In this document: piece by piece, positions 32,979 to 39,405 of the stretch
Layout of the letters: each line of letters starts with the position of its first letter
Position numbering within the stretch: position 1 is the first letter of the stretch
Source: Bacillota bacterium
Lineage (GTDB): Bacteria; Bacillota; Clostridia; Oscillospirales; Oscillospiraceae
Assembly (NCBI GenBank): GCA_021770445.1
Contig: JAETQY010000002.1
Span: 123,949 to 187,948 of the forward strand
Direction of reading: 5' to 3'
DNA: 64,000 bases
The notes under the pieces: generated by a model
Database searches by the model: none
Told to the model about the DNA's origin: nothing
What the model saw: the letters and a program-made list of their open reading frames with translations, nothing else
Made by a program: the position numbers and the translations under genes

Positions 32979-33401
32979 ATGGAACAGAAGAACTCTCTGG
33001 GCGAGCTGATGAAGATCACCATGGAGCATATCAAGACGATGGCGGACGCCAACACCATCATTGGCACCCCCATCCACGCGGAGGGGGTCACCCTCATTCC
33101 CGTGTCCCGGATGTCCTTCGGCATGGGAGGCGGCGGCACCGAGTTTTCCACCAAGGCCGGAGCGCCCAAGGAGGGCTTCGGCGGCGGCTCTGCCGCCAGC
33201 GCCAAGCTGGAGCCAGTGGCCTTCCTGGTGGTCCGGGAGGACGGCAGCGTGAAGCTGCTCCCCGTGGCCCCGCCTCCCGCCACCACCGTGGACCGGGTCA
33301 TCGAGACAGTGCCCGAGGTGGTGGACAAGGTGACCGGCTTCATTGAGAAGCAGCAGGAGAAGAAGGCTCAGAGGGAGGCCGAGGGGGACTTCGCCGAATA
33401 A
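32979..33401 (+). CDS. gerW: GerW family sporulation protein (YtfJ-like)
   Basis: 140 residues. The core ITMEHIKTMADANTIIGTPI and VTLIPVSRMSFGMGGGGTEF, with the Gly-rich loop and FLVVREDGSVKLLPV, is diagnostic of GerW/YtfJ, a protein needed for normal germination in Bacillus. The C-terminal tail is a Lys/Glu-rich helix (EKQQEKKAQREAE). It starts 3 bases after the DUF2953 gene. Its presence is one of the indications that this organism forms endospores. Confidence 0.9.
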   Translation: MEQKNSLGELMKITMEHIKTMADANTIIGTPIHAEGVTLIPVSRMSFGMGGGGTEFSTKAGAPKEGFGGGSAASAKLEPVAFLVVREDGSVKLLPVAPPPATTVDRVIETVPEVVDKVTGFIEKQQEKKAQREAEGDFAE

Positions 33402-33470
33402 AAAATTTCCTGGAAATAAAGGAGAAAAGCCGCTCCATACTATTGCTATCCGCAAAAAAGAAGGTGGCAA

Positions 33471-34580
33471 ATGTTGAAGCGACTTTTTTCTGTGCTCCTG
33501 ACCGGAGCGCTGTTTTGGTGCGCCCTGCCTGCGGTTCGGGCGGAGGAGAACCTGAAAATCTCCGCCGCCAGCGCGGTGCTGATGGACGGGGACACGGGCC
33601 GGGTGCTCTGGGAGCGAGACAGTCATACGCCCCGGCTGATCGCCAGCACCACCAAGCTGATGACCGCCCTGGTGGCCCTGGAGTCGGGACACGATCTGGA
33701 GGAGACCGTCACCATTCTCCCTGAGTGGGCGGGGGTGGAGGGCTCCTCCATCTACCTGCGCCCGGGGGAGGAGGTCACCCTGGAGACCCTGCTCTACGGC
33801 CTGCTCCTCCGTTCGGGCAACGACGCCGCCCTGGCCATCGCCGGCCACTGCGGGGGGACAGTGGACAGCTTCGTCTCCCAAATGAACCGGAAGGCCGAGG
33901 AGCTGGGAATGAAAGATACCTCCTTCTCCAACCCCAATGGTCTGGATGCAGAGGGGCACCGCTCCAGCGCCTACGATATGGCCCTCTTAGCCCAGGCCTG
34001 CCTGGAGAACGAGGCTCTGGCCAAGATCGCCGCCACCAAATCTATTACCCTGGGCACCCGCGCCTTCACCAACCACAACAAGCTGCTGTGGCGGTATGAG
34101 GGCTGCGTGGGTTTGAAGACGGGCTTTACCAAGGCGGCGGGCCGCACCCTGGTGAGCGCGGCGAAACGGGATGGCATGACCCTGATCTGCGTCACCCTCA
34201 ACGCCCCCAGCGACTGGGCGGACCACACGGCCCTTCTGGACTGGGGCTTTGCCAATTATGAGGCCCGCCCCCTGTCCAAAGCGGGGGAGCAAGTAGGCCA
34301 CCTGCCCGTCTCCGGGGGACTGTGCCCCGTCTGCCCCGTCGAGACGGCGGCCGACCTCACCGCCGCCCTGGCCTCTGGCGAGAAGGTGGAGCGCACCTGG
34401 GAGCTGTCTGAAACGGTGCTCACCGCCCCGGTGGCCCAGGGGACCCAGGTGGGCGAGATCGTGTATTATGTCAACTCGGAGGAGCTGGCCAGAGTGCCGC
34501 TGGTCACTGGCCGAGGTATTCCTGATTGTTCAGCGCCGAAGGGAGGGGGCTGGTTGTGGAGGAACGTATTCAAAAACTGA
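33471..34580 (+). CDS. D-alanyl-D-alanine carboxypeptidase (DacB/DacF type, S11 family)
   Basis: 369 residues. A signal peptide (1-23, LKRLFSVLLTGALFWCALPA, cleavage near VRA) precedes the serine peptidase domain with IASTTKLMTAL (SxxK, about 60-63), RSGNDAALAIAGH (SxN, about 116-118) and LKTGFTKAAGRT (KTG, about 215-217), then a PBP5-like C-terminal domain. It trims the stem-peptide D-Ala. In Bacillus the sporulation homologue dacB sits with spmA-spmB and rluB near scpAB; here it is followed directly by rluB (25-base overlap), which supports a sporulation-linked DacB/DacF role. Confidence 0.88.
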   Translation: MLKRLFSVLLTGALFWCALPAVRAEENLKISAASAVLMDGDTGRVLWERDSHTPRLIASTTKLMTALVALESGHDLEETVTILPEWAGVEGSSIYLRPGEEVTLETLLYGLLLRSGNDAALAIAGHCGGTVDSFVSQMNRKAEELGMKDTSFSNPNGLDAEGHRSSAYDMALLAQACLENEALAKIAATKSITLGTRAFTNHNKLLWRYEGCVGLKTGFTKAAGRTLVSAAKRDGMTLICVTLNAPSDWADHTALLDWGFANYEARPLSKAGEQVGHLPVSGGLCPVCPVETAADLTAALASGEKVERTWELSETVLTAPVAQGTQVGEIVYYVNSEELARVPLVTGRGIPDCSAPKGGGWLWRNVFKN

Positions 34581-35278
34581 TATCCGCCTGCGGGCTGGCC
34601 TCTCGACGGGCGGCGGAGGAGTGGATCATCGCCGGACGGGTGACGGTCAACGGCGAAAAGGCCCGCCTGGGGGACCGGGCGGACCTGGACCGGGACGCCG
34701 TCCTGGTGGACGGGAAGCCCCTCACCCCCGGGGGCGGGCGGACCTACCTCATGCTGAACAAGCCCCGGGGGTATGTGACCACCTTGTCCGACGAGAAGGG
34801 GCGGAAGACGGTGGTCGATCTGGTGGGCGGCTGCGGGGCCCGGGTGTGGCCGGTAGGGCGGTTGGACATGGACTCGGAGGGGCTGCTCATCCTCACCGAC
34901 GACGGCGCTCTCACCCACCAGCTGCTCCACCCCAGCCATGAGGTGGAGAAAGAGTACCTGGTGTGGGTGACGGGGAACGTGAACAGGGCCCTGCCTATCC
35001 TGTCCGCCCCCATGACGCTGGACGGGGAACAGCTCTCCCCCGCCCAGGTGCGCCGGGGGAGGGACAGCGGTGGAGTTCACCAGCTGTCCATCACCATCCA
35101 CCAAGGGAAAAACCGGCAGGTGCGGCGGATGTGCGCCCAGGCTGGGCTGGTGGTGCTGCGGCTCAAACGGGTGCGGGAGGGGGCGCTGTCCCTGGACCGC
35201 TCTCTGAAAGCGGGACAGTGGCGAACTCTCACCGACAGGGAGCTATTGGAGCTGACAGGGCCGTTAAGTGATACTTGA
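34556..35278 (+). CDS. rluB: 23S rRNA pseudouridine synthase RluB/RsuA family
   Basis: 240 residues from the GTG at 34556, with GGGAGGGGG 6 bases before it. The N-terminal S4 RNA-binding domain (ERIQKLISACGLASRRAAEE) is followed by the synthase domain with VGRLDMDSEGLLILTDDGAL, whose Asp is catalytic, and the motif QGKNRQVRRMCAQAG. It isomerises a uridine in rRNA; RluB versus RsuA specificity cannot be fixed from sequence alone, and the genomic position favours RluB. It overlaps the dac gene, so it is co-translated. Confidence 0.88.
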   Translation: MEERIQKLISACGLASRRAAEEWIIAGRVTVNGEKARLGDRADLDRDAVLVDGKPLTPGGGRTYLMLNKPRGYVTTLSDEKGRKTVVDLVGGCGARVWPVGRLDMDSEGLLILTDDGALTHQLLHPSHEVEKEYLVWVTGNVNRALPILSAPMTLDGEQLSPAQVRRGRDSGGVHQLSITIHQGKNRQVRRMCAQAGLVVLRLKRVREGALSLDRSLKAGQWRTLTDRELLELTGPLSDT

Positions 35279-35321
35279 GAGATTTTTGCGGGAAAAACAC
35301 GAAGCTCCTGCAAAAATCTCT
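35278..35321. promoter_or_regulatory. 12-base perfect inverted repeat before the RpiR gene (operator or terminator)
   Basis: AGAGATTTTTGC (35278-35289) and GCAAAAATCTCT (35310-35321) flank 20 bases. The right arm touches the -35 of the next promoter and the left arm abuts the rluB stop. No T-run follows. Regulator binding or termination are both possible. Confidence 0.55.
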
Positions 35322-35349
35322 TGCGTTTTCTCCAGAAATCGAGTATGAT
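35321..35349 (+). promoter_or_regulatory. SigA promoter for the RpiR-family regulator
   Basis: TTGCGT (35321-35326), 17 bases, TATGAT (35344-35349). Confidence 0.7.
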
Positions 35350-35382
35350 TAGTTCCGTGATTTGACTGGGAGGATGGAGCTT

Positions 35383-36246
35383 ATGAGCCGAGATATCTTG
35401 ACCGCGATCCAGGACAGTATGCACACCTTTTCCAAGGGACAGCGGAAGATTGCCAATTTTATCCTGGAGTCCTACGACAAGGCCGCCTTTATGACGGCCA
35501 GCCGGCTGGGCCAGCGGGTGGGGGTGAGCGAATCCACCGTGGTCCGCTTCGCCTTTGAGCTGGGCTATGACGGCTACCCGGATATGCAGCGGTCTCTCCA
35601 GAAGATGATCCGCAACCGGCTGACCACCGTCCAGCGCATCGAGGTGACCAACGACCGGCTGGGGGATCAGGACCTGCTGTCTATGGTGCTCCAGTCGGAT
35701 ATCGAGAAGATCCGGCAGACCCTGGAGGAGCTGGACCGGGACAGCTTTTACAGCGCGGTGGACGCCATCGTGTCGGCTCGAAAAATTTACATCATCGGCG
35801 TGCGCTCCTCCGCGTCCATCGCGTCCTTCCTGCACTTCTACTTCAATCTGATCTTCGATAACGTGGTGCTGGTGTCCGCCAACACCGCCAGCGAGATATT
35901 TGAGAGCCTGCTCCGGGTGGGGGAGGGGGATGCGGTGATTGGCATCAGCTTTCCCCGGTACTCCAGCCGTACGGTCCAGGCCATGAGCTTTGCCCGGGAC
36001 CGGGGGGCCACCACCATCGCCATCACCGACAGCGAGACCTCGCCCCTGGTCCCCATCTCCCGGTACACCCTCATGGCCCGCAGCGACATGGCCTCCTTTG
36101 TGGACTCCCTGGTGGCCCCGCTGTCCCTGGTGAACGCCCTGCTGGTGGCGGTGAGCCAGCGGAAAAACGAGGACCTGTCCAACACCTTCCACACCCTGGA
36201 GGGCATCTGGGAGGAGTACAACGTCTACGAGAAGGTGCCCGAGTAG
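35383..36246 (+). CDS. MurR/RpiR family transcriptional regulator
   Basis: 287 residues from the ATG at 35383 (GGGAGG at a 9-base gap). An N-terminal HTH_6 domain (KGQRKIANFILESYDKAAFM, then RVGVSESTVVRFAFELGYDG, to about 80) is followed by a SIS domain (about 125-265; YIIGVRSSASIASFLHFYF, then GDAVIGISFPRYSSRTV) that binds phosphosugars. The family controls sugar or amino-sugar catabolism. No sugar genes are adjacent, so its target is elsewhere or itself. The inverted repeat at its promoter is a candidate operator. Confidence 0.88.
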   Translation: MSRDILTAIQDSMHTFSKGQRKIANFILESYDKAAFMTASRLGQRVGVSESTVVRFAFELGYDGYPDMQRSLQKMIRNRLTTVQRIEVTNDRLGDQDLLSMVLQSDIEKIRQTLEELDRDSFYSAVDAIVSARKIYIIGVRSSASIASFLHFYFNLIFDNVVLVSANTASEIFESLLRVGEGDAVIGISFPRYSSRTVQAMSFARDRGATTIAITDSETSPLVPISRYTLMARSDMASFVDSLVAPLSLVNALLVAVSQRKNEDLSNTFHTLEGIWEEYNVYEKVPE

Positions 36247-36265
36247 CGCCCTCGCCGGGCGGGGC

Positions 36266-36307
36266 GTTCCTTTTTCTTGAAAGAAAAAGGAACCGAAAAA
36301 GAACTTT
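36266..36307 (+). repeat. Dispersed hairpin repeat, family 2, copy B
   Basis: GTTCCTTTTTCTT with AAGAAAAAGGAAC around a GA loop, then CGAAAAAGAACTTT. The stem-base bases differ from copy A on both arms, keeping pairing. Confidence 0.8.
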
Positions 36308-36333
36308 TATGTTTGTTCTAACGATAGGATTGT

Positions 36334-37578
36334 TTGAATTTGAATTGTGATTTAGTAGTTGTAGGCGGCGGAGCCGCCGGCATGATGGCGGCCATTGCCG
36401 CCGCCCGGCTGGGGGCCTCGGTGATTTTGGTGGAGCGCAACCAGAAGGTGGGCCGCAAGCTGTATATCACCGGCAAGGGCCGGTGCAACGTGACCAACCA
36501 CTGCTCTCCGGAGGAGGTGCGGGCCGCCATTCCCCGGAACGGGAAATTCCTGTACAGCGCCCTGGAGCACACGCCCCCCGCCTGGGTGGAGGAGTTTTTT
36601 GAGTCCCTGGGCGTGCCCCTGAAGGTGGAGCGGGGGAACCGGGTCTTTCCCGCCTCCGACAAGGCCGCAGATATCATCGACGCCCTGTTTTTTGAGCTGA
36701 AGCGTCTCAAGGTGTCCGTCATCCAGGGACGGGCGGTCAGGATCGACGGCCAAACCGTTGAGCTGGAGAGGGGAGACAGCCTCCCCTGCAAGGCGGTGGT
36801 GCTGGCCACCGGCGGGCTGTCCTACCCAGCCACCGGCTCCACTGGCGACGGCCACCGCATGGGGTCGGAGCTGGGCCACACCATCGTGGACCCCAGGCCC
36901 TCCCTGGTGCCGCTGGAGTCCCCGGACCCCTTCTGCGGACAGATGCAGGGGTTATCCTTGAAAAATGTGGTGCTGACCGTCAAAAATCAGAAGAAAAAGA
37001 CGGTTTTTCAGGAGCAGGGGGAGCTGCTGTTCACCCACTTCGGCCTGTCCGGGCCGCTGGTGCTGTCGGCCAGCGCCCACATGCGGGACTTCGACAGGGA
37101 GCAGTACACCTGCGCCATCGACCTAAAGCCCGCCCTGGACGAGCCTACCCTGGATGCCCGTTTAGTCCGTGAGCTAAGTGCCGGGGCCAACAAGGACATG
37201 GACAATCTCATGGGCGCGCTGGCCCCCCGGCTGCTGGTGCCCGTCCTGCTGGAGCGGGCGGATATCCCGGGAAATAAGAAGGCCCACGACCTGACCAGAG
37301 GGGAGCGCCGCCGGCTGCTGGAGCTGTTCAAAAACTTTACCGTGGCGGTGTCCGGCCCCCGGCCGGTGGAGGAGGCCATCATTACCTCCGGAGGGGTGAA
37401 GGTCTCTGAGGTGGACCCGAAAACCATGCAGTCAAAGAAAGTCCCCGGCCTGTTTTTCGCCGGGGAGCTGCTGGATGTGGACGCCTACACCGGCGGCTTT
37501 AACCTGCAAATCGCCTGGGCTACCGGCCGGGCGGCGGGAGAAGGTGCGGTGGAGTTCATAAATCAGCGTGCAGAGTGA
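36334..37578 (+). CDS. NAD(P)/FAD-dependent oxidoreductase, HI0933/BaiN family
   Basis: 414 residues with a TTG start (AGGATTG just upstream). The FAD dinucleotide-binding motif VVGGGAAGMMAAIAAARLGA lies at about 8-27, and GKGRCNVTNHC, ATGGLSYPATGSTGDGHRMG and a C-terminal GLFFAGELLDVDAYTGGFNL are typical of the HI0933-like family. Some members act on bile acid intermediates (BaiN) in Clostridia; most are uncharacterised flavoproteins. A bile-acid role is not shown here. Its 3' end overlaps a small convergent gene by 23 bases. Confidence 0.88.
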   Translation: MNLNCDLVVVGGGAAGMMAAIAAARLGASVILVERNQKVGRKLYITGKGRCNVTNHCSPEEVRAAIPRNGKFLYSALEHTPPAWVEEFFESLGVPLKVERGNRVFPASDKAADIIDALFFELKRLKVSVIQGRAVRIDGQTVELERGDSLPCKAVVLATGGLSYPATGSTGDGHRMGSELGHTIVDPRPSLVPLESPDPFCGQMQGLSLKNVVLTVKNQKKKTVFQEQGELLFTHFGLSGPLVLSASAHMRDFDREQYTCAIDLKPALDEPTLDARLVRELSAGANKDMDNLMGALAPRLLVPVLLERADIPGNKKAHDLTRGERRRLLELFKNFTVAVSGPRPVEEAIITSGGVKVSEVDPKTMQSKKVPGLFFAGELLDVDAYTGGFNLQIAWATGRAAGEGAVEFINQRAE

Positions 37579-37771
37579 CCCCTGTGCGCAGCCCCAGCCG
37601 AAAGCCCTGGACGGCATAGTAGGCCAGTGAGGACTGAAGCGCCCGTTTTTGATCCTCATTCAGCTCGAAGTCCAGAAAAGAGAGCCACATGTCCTCCGCG
37701 TCATCCTTGGGTTGGCTTTCGATGTTGGGTTTGATATAATGGTGGTACATCCAGCGCATCAGGTCGTTCAT
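37556..37771 (-). CDS. Small hypothetical protein divergent from an XRE regulator
   Basis: 71 residues, helical, no membrane segment (start MNDLMRWMYHHYIKPNIESQ; later DMWLSFLDFELNEDQKRALQ). I do not recognise a family. AGGAGGAATACTC precedes the ATG on the minus strand, and a consensus promoter overlaps a palindrome shared with the divergent XRE gene, so regulation by that repressor is likely. Its last 23 bases overlap the 3' end of the HI0933 gene. Confidence 0.65.
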   Translation of the reverse strand: MNDLMRWMYHHYIKPNIESQPKDDAEDMWLSFLDFELNEDQKRALQSSLAYYAVQGFRLGLRTGVTLHADL

Positions 37772-37783
37772 GAGTATTCCTCC

Positions 37784-37832
37784 TACACGAAGAATTTATT
37801 AGTATTATACACGAAGAAATTCTTAGTGTCAA
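37784..37832 (-). promoter_or_regulatory. Promoter plus duplicated operator between the small gene and the XRE regulator
   Basis: On the minus strand TTGACA (37832-37827), 18 bases, TATAAT (37808-37803). The spacer is filled by a dyad ACACGAAGAAATTCTTAGTGT (37809-37829), and a related half-repeat ACACGAAGAATTTATTAGT lies at 37785-37803. Such a layout would let the XRE protein block the minus-strand promoter. Confidence 0.7.
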
Positions 37833-37850
37833 GGGGCTTGAGGTGATATT

Positions 37851-38075
37851 GTGGAAAAAACTTTGCTGGTGGAATTTGGAAAGCGCCTGAAAGTCTTACG
37901 GCGAGAAAAGGGCCTCAAGCAGACTGAAATGGCTGAAATTATGGGGATTACAAACCGTCAATATCAGAGTTATGAATATGGAATGGTAAATGTCCCCGCT
38001 ACGACGTTGAACTTCTTCGCCGATTTCTTCGGCGTGACAGCGGATTACCTCCTGGGAAGGGAAGAAAGATTATGA
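37851..38075 (+). CDS. XRE-family helix-turn-helix regulator
   Basis: 74 residues, GTG start after GAGGTGATATT. The HTH_3 domain covers nearly the whole protein: FGKRLKVLRREKGLKQTEMA, EIMGITNRQYQSYEYG, then ATTLNFFADFFGVTADYLLG. It is probably a repressor of itself and of the divergent small gene through the dyad at 37809-37829. The stop overlaps the cmk start by 4 bases (ATGA), so the cmk-plsC-ispH/rpsA operon may be co-transcribed with it, an unusual link between a small repressor and housekeeping genes. Confidence 0.85.
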   Translation: MEKTLLVEFGKRLKVLRREKGLKQTEMAEIMGITNRQYQSYEYGMVNVPATTLNFFADFFGVTADYLLGREERL

Positions 38076-38746
38076 GCTACAAAAGCGTTGCCATCGACGG
38101 CCCCGCTGGGGCGGGGAAGAGCACCCTGGCCCGGAAGCTGGCGGAAAAGCTGGGCTTTTTATATGTGGACACCGGGGCCATCTACCGCACGGTGGCCCTG
38201 GCGGTCCTGCGGGCGGGGATTGACCCAGCTGATGAGGCGGGAGTAAGCGCGCTGCTGGGCGGGCTGGACCTGAAAATGGCCTACGGCGGGGACGGCGTCC
38301 AGCGGATGTACCTGGCCGGGGAGGACGTATCTACCGCCATCCGGGAGCACCGGGTGTCCGGCTTTGCCTCCAGGGTGTCCGCCATCCCGGCGGTGCGGGC
38401 CTTTCTGCTGGACGTCCAGCGCAAGCTGGCCCGGGAGGGTAATGTGGTCATGGACGGCCGGGACATTGGGACCGTGGTGCTGCCCCAGGCCGACGTGAAG
38501 ATTTTTCTCACCGCCGCCCCGGAGGCCCGGGCCCGCCGCCGGCTGCTGGAGCTGGAGCAGCGGGGACAGAGCGCGGATTATGAGACCGTCCTCCGGGACA
38601 TCAAGGACCGGGATTACAAGGATGAGCACCGGCCCATCGCCCCGCTAAAGCGGGCGGCGGACGCCGCCCTGCTGGACACCACGAATTTGAATCTGGAGCA
38701 GAGCTTGGAGGCCCTGTTGTCCCTGGTAAAGGAGAAGTTTGAGTGA
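38072..38746 (+). CDS. cmk: Cytidylate kinase
   Basis: 224 residues. P-loop DGPAGAGKSTLARKLAEKLG (9-28), VDTGAIYRTVALAVL, the CMP-binding REHRVSGFASRVSAIPAVR and GRDIGTVVLP, and RRRLLELEQRGQ are standard. It phosphorylates CMP/dCMP with ATP. It overlaps the XRE gene before it and plsC after it by 4 bases each. Confidence 0.96.
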   Translation: MSYKSVAIDGPAGAGKSTLARKLAEKLGFLYVDTGAIYRTVALAVLRAGIDPADEAGVSALLGGLDLKMAYGGDGVQRMYLAGEDVSTAIREHRVSGFASRVSAIPAVRAFLLDVQRKLAREGNVVMDGRDIGTVVLPQADVKIFLTAAPEARARRRLLELEQRGQSADYETVLRDIKDRDYKDEHRPIAPLKRAADAALLDTTNLNLEQSLEALLSLVKEKFE

Positions 38747-39405
38747 GCGAGGAAGCAGTCGTCAAGACGGAGAAGAAAGCGAAGGAGACGCCGGAGCAGC
38801 GAAAAAAGCGGATGAACTGGTTTTTCCACTTTCTCTATATCATCATCTGCCCCTATTTTAAGCTGATCCATCCGGTCCACGCCGTGGGCCGAGAGAACAT
38901 CCCCGATGGCCCGGCGGTGATCTGCCCCAACCACTCCACCGCTGGCGACCCCTTCTATGTGGTGTTCGCCTTCGGTTACAAATGGCCCATGCGGGCTATG
39001 GCCAAGGTAGAGATCATGCGCGTCCCCTTCGTCGGCTGGATTTTATCCAAGGCGGGGGTATTCGGCGTGGACCGGGGTGCCACCGACGTGAAGGCGGTGC
39101 GCACCGCCATGAAGTTCCTCAAGGAGGGCGACAAGCTGCTCATGTTCCCCGAGGGCACTCGGGTGCGGGGGGACGAGGACGTGGAGGCCAAGGTGGGGGC
39201 GGCGCTGTTTGCCACCCGGACGGGCGTGCCCCTGCTGCCGGTATACATACAGCGGAAAAAAAAGCGGTTCCGGCGTAATACCGTGGTAATTGGGAAACCC
39301 TATTATCCGGAGTACGAGGGCCGCAAGCCCTCCAATGAGGAGCTGCACGCCATGGCCCGGGACCTGATGGGCCGTGTAAAGGCTCTGGGGGAGGGCGTGG
39401 GATGA
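38743..39405 (+). CDS. plsC: 1-acyl-sn-glycerol-3-phosphate acyltransferase (PlsC family)
   Basis: 220 residues, GTG start overlapping cmk (GTGA). A charged N-terminus precedes a hydrophobic helix (NWFFHFLYIIICPYFKLI, about 26-43), then the acyltransferase motifs: NHSTAGDPFYV (HX4D, about 66-71), FPEGTRVRGDE (about 133-138) and a later VPLLPVYIQ. It adds the second acyl chain in phosphatidic acid synthesis. It is placed between cmk and the IspH-S1 gene, a conserved clostridial run. Confidence 0.9.
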   Translation: MSEEAVVKTEKKAKETPEQRKKRMNWFFHFLYIIICPYFKLIHPVHAVGRENIPDGPAVICPNHSTAGDPFYVVFAFGYKWPMRAMAKVEIMRVPFVGWILSKAGVFGVDRGATDVKAVRTAMKFLKEGDKLLMFPEGTRVRGDEDVEAKVGAALFATRTGVPLLPVYIQRKKKRFRRNTVVIGKPYYPEYEGRKPSNEELHAMARDLMGRVKALGEGVG

